This document shows, piece by piece, positions 25,771 to 34,107 of a DNA stretch of 64,000 bases. Positions within the stretch are counted from its first letter, which is position 1, and each line of letters opens with the position of its first letter. The translations under genes and the position numbers were made by a program. Source of the DNA: JANQFM01 sp035471925 (GTDB lineage: Bacteria > Acidobacteriota > UBA6911 > RPQK01 > DATIPO01); NCBI GenBank assembly GCA_035471925.1, contig DATIPO010000105.1:1-64000 (forward strand). Reading direction: 5' to 3'. The notes under the pieces are model-generated. The model did no database searches. It was not told where the DNA came from and saw nothing but the letters and a program-made list of their open reading frames with translations.

Positions 25771-26754
25771 ATGAACGGACTTTCCCAAGAGACGGCGCGG
25801 CATCCGTCGCCTTCCGCTCCCGAGCCGGACCCCAGGGTTCGAGAAGAGCCCGAGGAAGACTCCCAGGACGAGGAGGAACTGAGTCCGCCGCTGGGCGAGA
25901 GGGCCGCCGAGTTTCTGCGTCTTTGCCGCCGCATCATTGTGGCCACCTACCGTCATTGCTCCAAGACGGAGCTGTCGATGATGGCGGCCTCGCTTTCATA
26001 TATCAGCATCCTCTCCCTGTTGCCTCTGGCCGCCATCGGCTTCGTAGCTTTCGAGTACCTGGGAGGCTTGGAACGCCTGGTTGACATGATCAGGCCCTTG
26101 ATGCGGCAGTATCTGGCGCCGGGCATGACCGACCGGGTCATCGGAGCCATCCAGGAAATCAAGGTGAGGGCCTTGGGAACGGGCGGCATCATCGGGCTGA
26201 TTCTGGCCAGCATGGCCCTCTTCTCAAGCGTGGAATCTGCCATCAACAAAGTGTGGAAGATCAAGTTGCGCCGCTCCCTCGTCCGGCGCATTACCTTCTA
26301 TGGACTCTTCCTGCTGCTGGGGCCGCTTGTGCTTGCGGTGACCGGACTGGCCATTTCCCGCACCCTTTTTCTCAGGAGCCTGGTCCCTCTGGGATGGTGG
26401 GGTTTGGTGCTCAGCCTGGGCTTCTTCCTGCTCACCATCGCCATCTTCTACGTGATGTACAAGTTCATCCCCGACCGGCCGGTGGACCGGAATCCGGCCT
26501 TGACGGCTGCCATTTTCTCCGCGACGTCTCTGCAGATCGCCCGCTGGGGATTCTCGGTCTACACCTCTGAAATTGCCGCCTTCACCGATTACTACAACAA
26601 GATTTACGGCGGATTGGCAGCCGTGGCCCTGCTGATTATCTGGATCTTCATCGCCTGGCTTGTAGTCTTAGTCGGCACCAGCCTGTCAGTGGTGATGCAG
26701 CACCGCTTGGAAGCCCAGCGCCAGACCCTGGCTCAGCACGACTTCGAAGATTGA
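25771..26754 (+). CDS. YihY/BrkB-family inner-membrane protein
   Basis: The 327-residue protein has an acidic cytosolic N-terminus (about 60 residues with EEPEEDSQDEEE) followed by six hydrophobic helices. Family features include the start of the first helix (AASLSYISILSLLPL), SAINKVWK and YKFIPDRPVD. The family was once annotated as RNase BN, which is now regarded as wrong; its transport or membrane role is unresolved. I chose the ATG at 25771 because AGGTGA lies 6 nt upstream; a longer frame from 25519 overlaps the kinase gene. It converges with sppA with only 9 nt between the stops. Confidence 0.88.
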   Translation: MNGLSQETARHPSPSAPEPDPRVREEPEEDSQDEEELSPPLGERAAEFLRLCRRIIVATYRHCSKTELSMMAASLSYISILSLLPLAAIGFVAFEYLGGLERLVDMIRPLMRQYLAPGMTDRVIGAIQEIKVRALGTGGIIGLILASMALFSSVESAINKVWKIKLRRSLVRRITFYGLFLLLGPLVLAVTGLAISRTLFLRSLVPLGWWGLVLSLGFFLLTIAIFYVMYKFIPDRPVDRNPALTAAIFSATSLQIARWGFSVYTSEIAAFTDYYNKIYGGLAAVALLIIWIFIAWLVVLVGTSLSVVMQHRLEAQRQTLAQHDFED

Positions 26755-26763
26755 CATCATCGC

Positions 26764-28551
26764 TCAGCGGATGAAGAGGTCGTGCTCCAAGCGGGCATAG
26801 ACCCCGTTGGGATCATTGAGCTTGCGCAGCCGCTCCACAACCGAGTAGACCCGTCGCATTTCGCGCTCGAGCATGCCGGGAGTCGCAACCTGATCGTTTC
26901 CGTCCTCGAGCATCTCCATGATCGTCTCGGAGAGGTCTTTCTTCCTCTGATAGAAGCGCAGGCGGTAGTTGTCACCCAACTGAGAACGGTCCGCCGCCGA
27001 AGCGATGGCGTCCTGCAAAGACCCCAGGTTGTCGACCAGCCCCAACTTCTGAGCCTCGCTGCCCGACCACACCCGGCCTTGAGCGATCTCGTGGACTTTC
27101 TCAACACTCATCCCCCGTCCTTCGGCCACCTTGTTGAGGAATTGCTCGTAGATCTGGTTGACGAAGCCCTGCAGGATTTCCCTTTCGCGCTCGTTCAGAG
27201 GACGGAAGGGTGTAGCGATATCGGCATGGGGATTAGTCTTGGCTGTGTCGAAGGTGACGCCGACATCGTTGAAGAGTTCCTTGACGTTGGGAAGCATGCC
27301 AAAGACGCCGATGGAGCCAGTGATGGTATTGGGCTGGGCGATGATTTCATCGGCGTAAGTTGAGATCCAATAACCGCCCGAGGCGGCCACGGCGCCCATC
27401 GAAACCACGAAAGGCTTGCCCGCCTCCTTGATCAAGCGCGTCTCGCGCTGAATGACTTCCGACGCCATGGCGCTTCCGCCCGGACTGTTGACCCTCATCA
27501 CAACGGCTTTAACGTCGTCGTCATCGCGGGCCCTGCGCAGCAGCTTGGCCAGAGAATCGCCTCCCACGTCGGTCTTGCTGTTGCCGTCAACGATCTCGCC
27601 CTCGGCGTAGACCACGGCAATGTAGCCGCCGCTTCCCCGACTGCGGACGGCGGCTTCAGCGTATTGGCTGATGCCGATGCTGGCGAAGCTGTCCTCGTCG
27701 GCGGTATCGGTCAGTTCCTGCAAATGCTGGCGCACGGCGTCGAAATGGGTCACTTCATCGGCCAGTTGGAACTCGAGGGCTTCCTGGGCCTTCAAAGCCA
27801 CCTTTTCGTTGGCCACAACCAGCAGGTTTTCCAGCGAGACTCCCCGCGACACGGAAACGGCTTCCAGGAAGGGATTGAAGACATCGTTGAGCAGCATCTC
27901 GGTCTGACGGCGGTTCTCGGGGCTCATCTTTTCCAGCATGAAGGGTTCCACCGCCGCCTTGAATTTACCCACGCGCAGGATCTGCATGTCGATGCCGTAT
28001 TTCTCCATGGCGCGGGCGAAAAAGATCTGCTCACTGGCCAGTCCGTTCAACTCCAGGGCTCCCAGGGGATGAATCTTGACGGAATCGGCCACCGAGGCCA
28101 CATAGTAATCCGCTTCGCCGTAGGAGCGGCTGTAGGAGAGGACTTCTTTGCCCGACTCCTTGAAGCGCTCCAGCTCTTCGCGGACTTCCTTGAGGGCGGC
28201 CCAGCCGGAAGCATATCCGGGACGGGAGGCGGGACCTCTGACCAGCACAGCCTTGATGCGGTCGTCCTCAGAGGCCGTGCGCAGCGATTCAAGCACCGTG
28301 CGCAAAGCCACCGTTTTCACCGGCGGAGAACCGGTCATGGCCTGGCGCAAGATCTGCTCCGGATCCTCAACGTAGGGGCGGTCCGAAATGGGCTTGGTCA
28401 GGTCGAGCACCAGGACCGCCTTGGAGGGAACGCTCGGTGCCTCGTCGGAGGAGAGGGCCGCAATAAAAATCATCAAAATGAAAAAACACCCGCCGGCAAC
28501 CAGTACCAGCGCGGCCAAAGTCCCGAGAAAGCTCTTCAGGAAATCCTTCAT
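26764..28551 (-). CDS. sppA: Signal peptide peptidase SppA, long (67K) form
   Basis: The 595-residue membrane-anchored serine protease degrades signal peptides left after secretion. It has an N-terminal membrane helix (about 8-32) and two tandem S49 domains, as in E. coli SppA. The catalytic lysine is in the N-terminal domain (VADSVKIHPLG) and the nucleophile serine in the C-terminal domain (VNSPGGSAMASE), consistent with the split dyad of the 67K form. Start ATG has GGAG about 9 nt upstream. It is monocistronic, convergent with the yihY-like gene. Confidence 0.93.
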   Translation of the reverse strand: MKDFLKSFLGTLAALVLVAGGCFFILMIFIAALSSDEAPSVPSKAVLVLDLTKPISDRPYVEDPEQILRQAMTGSPPVKTVALRTVLESLRTASEDDRIKAVLVRGPASRPGYASGWAALKEVREELERFKESGKEVLSYSRSYGEADYYVASVADSVKIHPLGALELNGLASEQIFFARAMEKYGIDMQILRVGKFKAAVEPFMLEKMSPENRRQTEMLLNDVFNPFLEAVSVSRGVSLENLLVVANEKVALKAQEALEFQLADEVTHFDAVRQHLQELTDTADEDSFASIGISQYAEAAVRSRGSGGYIAVVYAEGEIVDGNSKTDVGGDSLAKLLRRARDDDDVKAVVMRVNSPGGSAMASEVIQRETRLIKEAGKPFVVSMGAVAASGGYWISTYADEIIAQPNTITGSIGVFGMLPNVKELFNDVGVTFDTAKTNPHADIATPFRPLNEREREILQGFVNQIYEQFLNKVAEGRGMSVEKVHEIAQGRVWSGSEAQKLGLVDNLGSLQDAIASAADRSQLGDNYRLRFYQRKKDLSETIMEMLEDGNDQVATPGMLEREMRRVYSVVERLRKLNDPNGVYARLEHDLFIR

Positions 28552-28639
28552 GACATCACTCCTAGAGGAGAAGAGGGCAACTAAGTTCCGTCTGCCATTC
28601 TACTACGAGCGGCGGACGCTTCTATTCGAAGGCAGGCAA

Positions 28640-28867
28640 TCAGCCCCGGCCCGGACTGCGGGGGTCGGGCCGCGGCGGCTCCTCAACCGGCGGACGGTCC
28701 TCACCGGGAGGCCGTCCCGGACCGGGCGGATCGGGCGGCCTGCGCACCGGCGGACGGTGGGGCTGGTCGGGAGGCGGCGGCGGTCCGCCGGGCGGCTTCG
28801 GTCCAGGCGGCTGGACGGGAGGCGGTTTCCTGCGTCCCGGTTGCTGAAGTTCGATCTGCGGCTTCAT
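28640..28867 (-). CDS. Possible 75-residue proline-rich protein
   Basis: This short frame encodes a peptide dominated by Pro, Arg and Gly (KPPGGPPPPPDQP, then PxRPP-type blocks). The ribosome site is poor: GGAG is about 12 nt upstream. It fills most of the 387-nt gap between sppA and the NtrC-like gene. Low-complexity GC-rich DNA can give such frames by chance, so I treat it as tentative. If real it is likely disordered. The remaining DNA at 28868-28938 shows nothing. Confidence 0.3.
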   Translation of the reverse strand: MKPQIELQQPGRRKPPPVQPPGPKPPGGPPPPPDQPHRPPVRRPPDPPGPGRPPGEDRPPVEEPPRPDPRSPGRG

Positions 28868-28938
28868 AACGATTCAGACTCCATGGGTTGATCGGTCATC
28901 CCGGCGCGATTCATTAGGAGGGATTGCTCAAGGCGGGC

Positions 28939-30306
28939 CTAGAGACCGTACTTCTTGATCTTACTGCGCACAGTCTTGACGTCGATTTCCAGGATGCGGG
29001 CCGTCTGGCTCTTATTGCGGCCGGTTTTGGACAGCGTCTTGCGCAGGATTTCTTTTTCAGCGTCGGCCAGGGACGTCCCGATGGGGATGACGATGCCGTC
29101 GGGCGACTCCTCGCCGCCGGGCTCCAGTTCGCCCCGCAGGGGAGCGGGAAGCTCGCTGGGCTGGATGAATCCGCGCCGAGTCATCACGACGGCCCGCTCC
29201 ACCACGTTCTTCAGTTCCCGCACGTTGCCAGGCCAGTGGTGATGCTCCAGCCTCCGCAAAGTGGCCGGATCGAGCCCCTCCACCTGAAAGCCGTGCTTTT
29301 GATTGAACTGCTGGATGAAATACTGGGCCAAGAGCTCGACATCGCCTTCCCGCTCGCGCAGGGCAGGCAGGTCAACGTTGAAAACATTGATCCGGTAGTA
29401 CAGGTCCTCGCGCAACTGTCCCTCTTTGAGAACCTTCTTGACCGGGCGGTTGGTGGCCGCCACCAAGCGGACGTCGAAGGAGCGTTCCTTCTCGCCTCCC
29501 AAACGCCGCACGCGCCCGGTTTCCAGCACCCGCAGAAGCTTCGGCTGCAGGGAGACCGGCATTTCGGCGATCTCATCGAGGAAGAGGATGCCGCCGTCGG
29601 CCATTTCGAAGCAGCCGGCCCGGGATTGTTCGGCTCCCGTAAAGGCCCCTTTGACGTGTCCGAAAATCTGGCTTTCGATCAGATCCTCAGGAAAGGCGGC
29701 GCAATTCATGCTGATCATGGGACCTTCGCTGCGCGGGCTCATCTTGTGGATGGTCTCGGCCACCAGTTCCTTGCCGGTTCCGCTTTCTCCCGTGACCAGC
29801 ACCGAGGTTTCATTGGCGGCCAGAACCTTGACCAGATCGTAGACCTTGCCCATAGCCTTGCTGGCTCCTACGAAAGGTCCGAAGATGGTCTGAGGTCCGA
29901 GTTTTGAGGAGAGGCGGGCGATCGACTGGCGCAGGTCGATTTCTTTGCTGACGCGCTCCAACTGGTCGCGCAGCGTCTCCCAGTCAACGGGGTAAACCGC
30001 GAAATCAGCGGCGCCGGCCTTGACGGCTCCTACGGCATCGTCGATCTCGGCTTCCTCGCACAGAGCCAGCACCGCCCGGCGCTTGCTGTGGCGTGAACCG
30101 GCCCGTTCAACCAGTTCCTCGGCCGACCATTGGGCGAATCCGCAGCGGATCACCACGATGTCGGGGGAAAAGGCCTTGAGGGCCTTCTGAAAATTCTTCT
30201 CGTTGGCGGCCCGTTGAACGGAATAGCCCCACATGGCGATCTTCTTCTCCAACTGGTGGGCTGAGGACGATTCCGGTTCGGCGACCAGTATCCGTATCTG
30301 CGACAT
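28939..30306 (-). CDS. Sigma-54-dependent activator with pseudo-receiver domain
   Basis: The 455-residue NtrC-family protein has a receiver-like domain (1-120), a sigma-54 AAA+ domain (about 150-375; Walker A GESGTGKE, GAFTGA loop, Walker B LFLDEIAEM) and a Fis-type HTH (about 410-455). The receiver lacks the phospho-acceptor: where NtrC has Asp54, this has Arg54 (PDIVVIRCG), and the acidic pocket is AEPE rather than DD. So it is probably not phosphorylated in the usual way and may respond to a ligand or partner. No histidine kinase adjoins it. A good sigma-54 promoter lies 0.7 kb away, before mscS. Confidence 0.92.
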   Translation of the reverse strand: MSQIRILVAEPESSSAHQLEKKIAMWGYSVQRAANEKNFQKALKAFSPDIVVIRCGFAQWSAEELVERAGSRHSKRRAVLALCEEAEIDDAVGAVKAGAADFAVYPVDWETLRDQLERVSKEIDLRQSIARLSSKLGPQTIFGPFVGASKAMGKVYDLVKVLAANETSVLVTGESGTGKELVAETIHKMSPRSEGPMISMNCAAFPEDLIESQIFGHVKGAFTGAEQSRAGCFEMADGGILFLDEIAEMPVSLQPKLLRVLETGRVRRLGGEKERSFDVRLVAATNRPVKKVLKEGQLREDLYYRINVFNVDLPALREREGDVELLAQYFIQQFNQKHGFQVEGLDPATLRRLEHHHWPGNVRELKNVVERAVVMTRRGFIQPSELPAPLRGELEPGGEESPDGIVIPIGTSLADAEKEILRKTLSKTGRNKSQTARILEIDVKTVRSKIKKYGL

Positions 30307-30369
30307 CCGAGCTTACTATACCGAAGATGGGAAAAACGTGAGATCGAAGCGCCGGCAGGGCGCAGTATC

Positions 30370-30651
30370 TCAGGAAATCTGCTGGGAAGCGTGACGAAGA
30401 GACTCTTCGAGTTGCCGAAAAGCTTGTTCGACGCCCGATTTGAGTTCCTTCCACTCCTCCTCTCCGGCCTCGCGCAGGGACTCGACCATCTGCCGCACGG
30501 CCTCTTCGCGCCGCCGCAAGGACGCCAGTTGAGCCCGAAGCCGCTCGTCGGCGCCGTTGTTTTGGGCTTTCTCATTCAGCCGCGCTATCCGGTCCTTCCA
30601 TTCGTCGAGGCGTGTACACCTGGATTGAATATACTCCTTGACCTCTTGCAT
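30370..30651 (-). CDS. Small coiled-coil protein
   Basis: The 93-residue protein is highly charged and predicted to be almost entirely helical with heptad-like spacing (LRAQLASLRRREEAV, LKSGVEQAFRQLEESL). No membrane segment or known motif is present. The start at 30651 follows GGAGG with 4 nt spacing, one of the best ribosome sites in the window, which argues that the gene is real. It lies 63 nt upstream of the NtrC-like gene on the same strand and may be co-transcribed with it. I do not recognise a family. Confidence 0.7.
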   Translation of the reverse strand: MQEVKEYIQSRCTRLDEWKDRIARLNEKAQNNGADERLRAQLASLRRREEAVRQMVESLREAGEEEWKELKSGVEQAFRQLEESLRHASQQIS

Positions 30652-30972
30652 GGTTCCTCCGTGAGACGCCCGGTCGCTTTGGGGCAAGAGGTGGTTTTGC
30701 CGCAGCAGACCGAAGCGTCCGCAAGGGTTAGAGACGCAAAGTCGATTCCACTCTGGAAGGGAGACGGTTCCACGGTGGCCGCCTTCGACTCATCGGAAGG
30801 CTGTCCGGGGACTGGCGCGATCTGGTGCGGCGATGATCCGCCTCGCGCGGGCGTCGCAGCGGTCATGTACGGCACCCACTAGGGAATCCTTCCTCAGACA
30901 AATTTCTCTACCCAGCCGGTTCAGCACCCCTCCAAGTGCCGTAAACAGCAAGTCGGCCGCGAACCTGACGGC

Positions 30973-30990
30973 TTGGCACCAGCTTTGCGT
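30973..30990 (+). promoter_or_regulatory. Sigma-54 (-24/-12) promoter of the mscS gene
   Basis: TTGGCAC-CAGCT-TTGC matches the sigma-54 consensus: GG at 30975-76, GC at 30987-88, exactly 10 nt apart. Transcription would start near 31000, about 40 nt before the mscS ATG. The rest of the 389-nt gap (30652-30972) holds no gene or clear repeat; it could contain activator sites. Confidence 0.65.
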
Positions 30991-31040
30991 GATGGCGGGT
31001 GCGGGCCAGCAACCCTCTCGATGAAAGGAACAGCAACCTA

Positions 31041-31931
31041 ATGCAAGAGTGGATTCAATCGTTTCAGTCAGTGGGCAGCTTCGAGTTGTTCACCGTCAGC
31101 GGCAACCAGATCACCGTAGGAGGGGTGGCCGTGTTCCTCGTGATTCTGCTCCTGACGGCGGTTCTGGCCAGCTTTGTCAAGGGCCTGATTCAGAGGCGGT
31201 TGAGCAAGGTTGACGAAGGCCCCCGCTACACGCTGGCCCGGCTGGCACAATACACCACCTGGGTGGTGGGCTTGTTGGCAGCCCTGCAGGCCCTGGGAAT
31301 CGAACTGACGGCGCTCATGGTTGTCGCCGGAACGCTGGGCATCGGGATCGGATTCGGTTTGCAGGACGTGGTGGCCGACTTCGTGGCGGGCATGGTGCTG
31401 CTTCTGGAGCGCCCAGTCCGCATCAACGACTTCATCACCACCGAGGACGACGTGCGGGGACGTGTCGATTCCATTAACTTCCGAGTCACGCGTGTGCTCA
31501 CCAATGACAACATCGCCGTCATCGTCCCCAACTCCGACCTGACCGACGATACGGTCATCAACTGGTCCCACAAAGACGAACGAGTGCGCCTGAGGATTCC
31601 CGTTGGAGTGGCTTACGGAAGCGACACCGCTCAGGTCAAGGAAATCCTCGAAAAAGTGGCCGACGACAACGACAATGTCCTGCAGAATCCGCCGCCCAAG
31701 GTGCGTTTCGCTGAATTCGGCGATTCCTCTCTCAACTTCCAACTGCAGGCCTGGACTGACCAGCCCAGCAGCCACTTCCGCATCACCAGCGATCTTAATT
31801 TCGCCATCGATCAGGCATTCCGCGATGCTGGAATCGAGATCCCCTTTCCCCAAAGAGATCTGCACATCCGCAGTTCAGAGGGCCTGCAGCCCCTGCGCGA
31901 GGCCTCGGCCCAGGCTGTCCAGGAAGGCTGA
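31041..31931 (+). CDS. Mechanosensitive channel, MscS family
   Basis: The 296-residue protein has three N-terminal membrane helices and the MscS pore and beta domain: the glycine/alanine-rich TM3 region (GTLGIGIGFGLQDVVADF), LLLERPVRINDFI and VPNSDLTDDTVINWSH. It should open under membrane tension and release solutes on hypo-osmotic shock. Length is close to E. coli MscS (286). I chose the ATG at 31041; a longer frame from 30999 would begin at the predicted transcription start. The sigma-54 promoter upstream implies control by an enhancer-binding activator. It converges on parC. Confidence 0.9.
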   Translation: MQEWIQSFQSVGSFELFTVSGNQITVGGVAVFLVILLLTAVLASFVKGLIQRRLSKVDEGPRYTLARLAQYTTWVVGLLAALQALGIELTALMVVAGTLGIGIGFGLQDVVADFVAGMVLLLERPVRINDFITTEDDVRGRVDSINFRVTRVLTNDNIAVIVPNSDLTDDTVINWSHKDERVRLRIPVGVAYGSDTAQVKEILEKVADDNDNVLQNPPPKVRFAEFGDSSLNFQLQAWTDQPSSHFRITSDLNFAIDQAFRDAGIEIPFPQRDLHIRSSEGLQPLREASAQAVQEG

Positions 31932-31942
31932 TGCCGGTCCCT

Positions 31943-34084
31943 CTAGTCGAACAGGTTCTTTTGGTCCTTGGAGGGGGGCTCGGAGGAGTCGTCGCTCGTC
32001 TTCTCCTTGCCCTTTGAAGCTCCGGGGCTTGAATCGCCGGCGCCGTCGTCTTCCTCGTCGTCCTCGGCCAGCTCTGCCAGTTCTTCAGGATCGGCGCCGG
32101 TGCGGTTGCAGTAAACCCGCTCGGTGATTTCCTCGGCCCGCAAGGGGGCGTGCTTGGTGATGATGTTGCCGGCGGCCCCGCGTCCCTTGACCAGATACTC
32201 TTCGAAGTCCTCGTAGAGCTCGGTCTTGATGCGGGGCTTTTTCTTGAGCTTGACGAAGACGTAGCGGCTTTCATCGTCGGGCGCGAAATAGAGCACCTTG
32301 GCCTTCTTGCTCTTGCCCAGCGGATAGGTGCGGTCACGGGTCACGCCGCCGATCGTGAAGCGCTTGAGGTAGGTGTTGCCCGACTTGAGGTCATGGTAGA
32401 CCATGTTGAAGACTTTTTCCTTGTCTTCGGGCGTGAATACACGCACGTAGAGGATTTTCTCACCCACGTATTTCTTGGCCGCCACCTTGGTCACTACCAG
32501 TGAACCGTCCTCAAGCACGGCCATGGCATCGTCGAGCTTGGCACACGGGCCCACCTCTTCCTGGCCCTTCATGTCAATCCCCACGAAGCCGCCTTTGCGG
32601 TCAACATAGAGCTTTTCAAGCCGCTCCACGACTTCCACGGCCTGGACGGTCTCGAAGCTCTGCAAGGTGGTGCGCCGCTGGCGGCCCTCTCCGAATTTCT
32701 CCAGCAGGTCGTTGAAATAGTCGATGGTGTACTGGGTGACGTTGCGCAAATGCCGGGCCACCTTCTTCAGCTCCCGATCAATGGCCTCCAATTCTTCGCG
32801 GGCCTTCTCGGCATCCCAGGCGCTGATGCGGCGGATCTTGACTTCCGTCAGCATTTCCAGGTCGTCGCGGGTGACCGCTCGGCGCAGCTTGTCCTTGTGG
32901 GGATCGAGTCCCTTGTCGATCTCCTCCAGCACCGACTCCCAAGTTTCGCACTTCTCGATGCGCAAGTAGATGCGGTTCTCAACGAAGATCTGCACCAGAC
33001 TTTTCTGGTGCCAGCGGTCTTCCAGCCGCTGGCGCTGGACCTCCAAATCGCGCCGCAACAGGGCGCGGGTCTGCTCGGCGTTCTCGACGAGCATGTCGGA
33101 AACCGTCATGGTGCGGGGCCTGCCCTTATGAATGACGTTGCAGAAAGAGGTCAGGGATGTTTCGCAGTCGGTGAAGGCATAGAGCGCGTCCACGGCCTTG
33201 TCCATGTCGTATCCGCGCTGAAAGGTGACGACGATCTCCACCTCGGCGGCGGTGTTGTCGTCGATTTTGGAAACCTTGATCCTGCCCTTGTCGTTGGCCG
33301 CCAGAATGGAGTCGATGAGCGACTCGGTGGTGGTGCCGAAGGGGATCTCGCGGATGATGACCGTCTTGCCCGGCCCCTCCTCGATGCGGGCCCGGACGCG
33401 CACTCGGGAGCCGGGCGCTCCGTCCTGGTAGCCCGAGACGTCGGCCAGTCCGCCGGTGGGAAAATCGGGGTAGACCTCGAAGTCCTCTCCCCGCAGGCAG
33501 GCTTTCTGGGCCTCCAGCAGTTCGATGAAGTTGTGGGGCATGATGCGCGTGGAGAGCCCCACTGCGATGCCCTCGGTGCCGGTGGCCAGCAGCAGGGGAA
33601 AACGCACCGGCAAAGTCACTGGCTCCTTGTTGCGTCCGTCGTAGGAACGCTGATACTCGGTCAGGTGAGGCGCGAAGACCACTTCCTTGGCGAAAGGCGT
33701 CAGGCGGGCCTCAATGTAACGGGCGGCGGCGGCCGGGTCATTGGTGACCGGATCGCCCCAGTTGCCCTGGGGGTCGATGAGCAGTCCGCGCTGGCCCATG
33801 CCCACCAGAGCGGCATAGATCGAGGCGTCTCCATGGGGGTGGTACTTCATGGAGTGACCGACGATGTTGGCGACCTTGTTGTAACGCCCGTCCTCGTTTT
33901 CGTAAAGGGAGTGGAGGATGCGCCGCTGCACCGGTTTGAGACCATCGGCGAGATCGGGAATGGCGCGGTCGGTGATGACGTAGGAGGCGTACTGGAGAAA
34001 GTAGTCCTCATAAGTCTCGGGGACGCGCAGGTCTTCCCGCGGCTGGGGCAACTCGGGCGGTTGGACTTTCTTCTTCTTGGCCAT
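31943..34084 (-). CDS. parC: DNA topoisomerase IV subunit A (ParC/GyrA-like)
   Basis: The 713-residue type IIA topoisomerase subunit breaks and rejoins DNA. The catalytic tyrosine is Tyr123 in AARYIEARLT; the winged-helix region is intact (KPVQRRIL, HPHGDAS). The quinolone-contact positions equivalent to GyrA Ser83 and Asp87 are both Ala (HGDASIYAA). The C-terminal domain is short compared with gyrase and ends in a highly acidic low-complexity tail (about 655-713), favouring topoisomerase IV over gyrase. It lies 23 nt downstream of parE in one operon. Confidence 0.9.
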   Translation of the reverse strand: MAKKKKVQPPELPQPREDLRVPETYEDYFLQYASYVITDRAIPDLADGLKPVQRRILHSLYENEDGRYNKVANIVGHSMKYHPHGDASIYAALVGMGQRGLLIDPQGNWGDPVTNDPAAAARYIEARLTPFAKEVVFAPHLTEYQRSYDGRNKEPVTLPVRFPLLLATGTEGIAVGLSTRIMPHNFIELLEAQKACLRGEDFEVYPDFPTGGLADVSGYQDGAPGSRVRVRARIEEGPGKTVIIREIPFGTTTESLIDSILAANDKGRIKVSKIDDNTAAEVEIVVTFQRGYDMDKAVDALYAFTDCETSLTSFCNVIHKGRPRTMTVSDMLVENAEQTRALLRRDLEVQRQRLEDRWHQKSLVQIFVENRIYLRIEKCETWESVLEEIDKGLDPHKDKLRRAVTRDDLEMLTEVKIRRISAWDAEKAREELEAIDRELKKVARHLRNVTQYTIDYFNDLLEKFGEGRQRRTTLQSFETVQAVEVVERLEKLYVDRKGGFVGIDMKGQEEVGPCAKLDDAMAVLEDGSLVVTKVAAKKYVGEKILYVRVFTPEDKEKVFNMVYHDLKSGNTYLKRFTIGGVTRDRTYPLGKSKKAKVLYFAPDDESRYVFVKLKKKPRIKTELYEDFEEYLVKGRGAAGNIITKHAPLRAEEITERVYCNRTGADPEELAELAEDDEEDDGAGDSSPGASKGKEKTSDDSSEPPSKDQKNLFD

Positions 34085-34107
34085 GGGTCAATCTCCGGCG
34101 GATCCGC

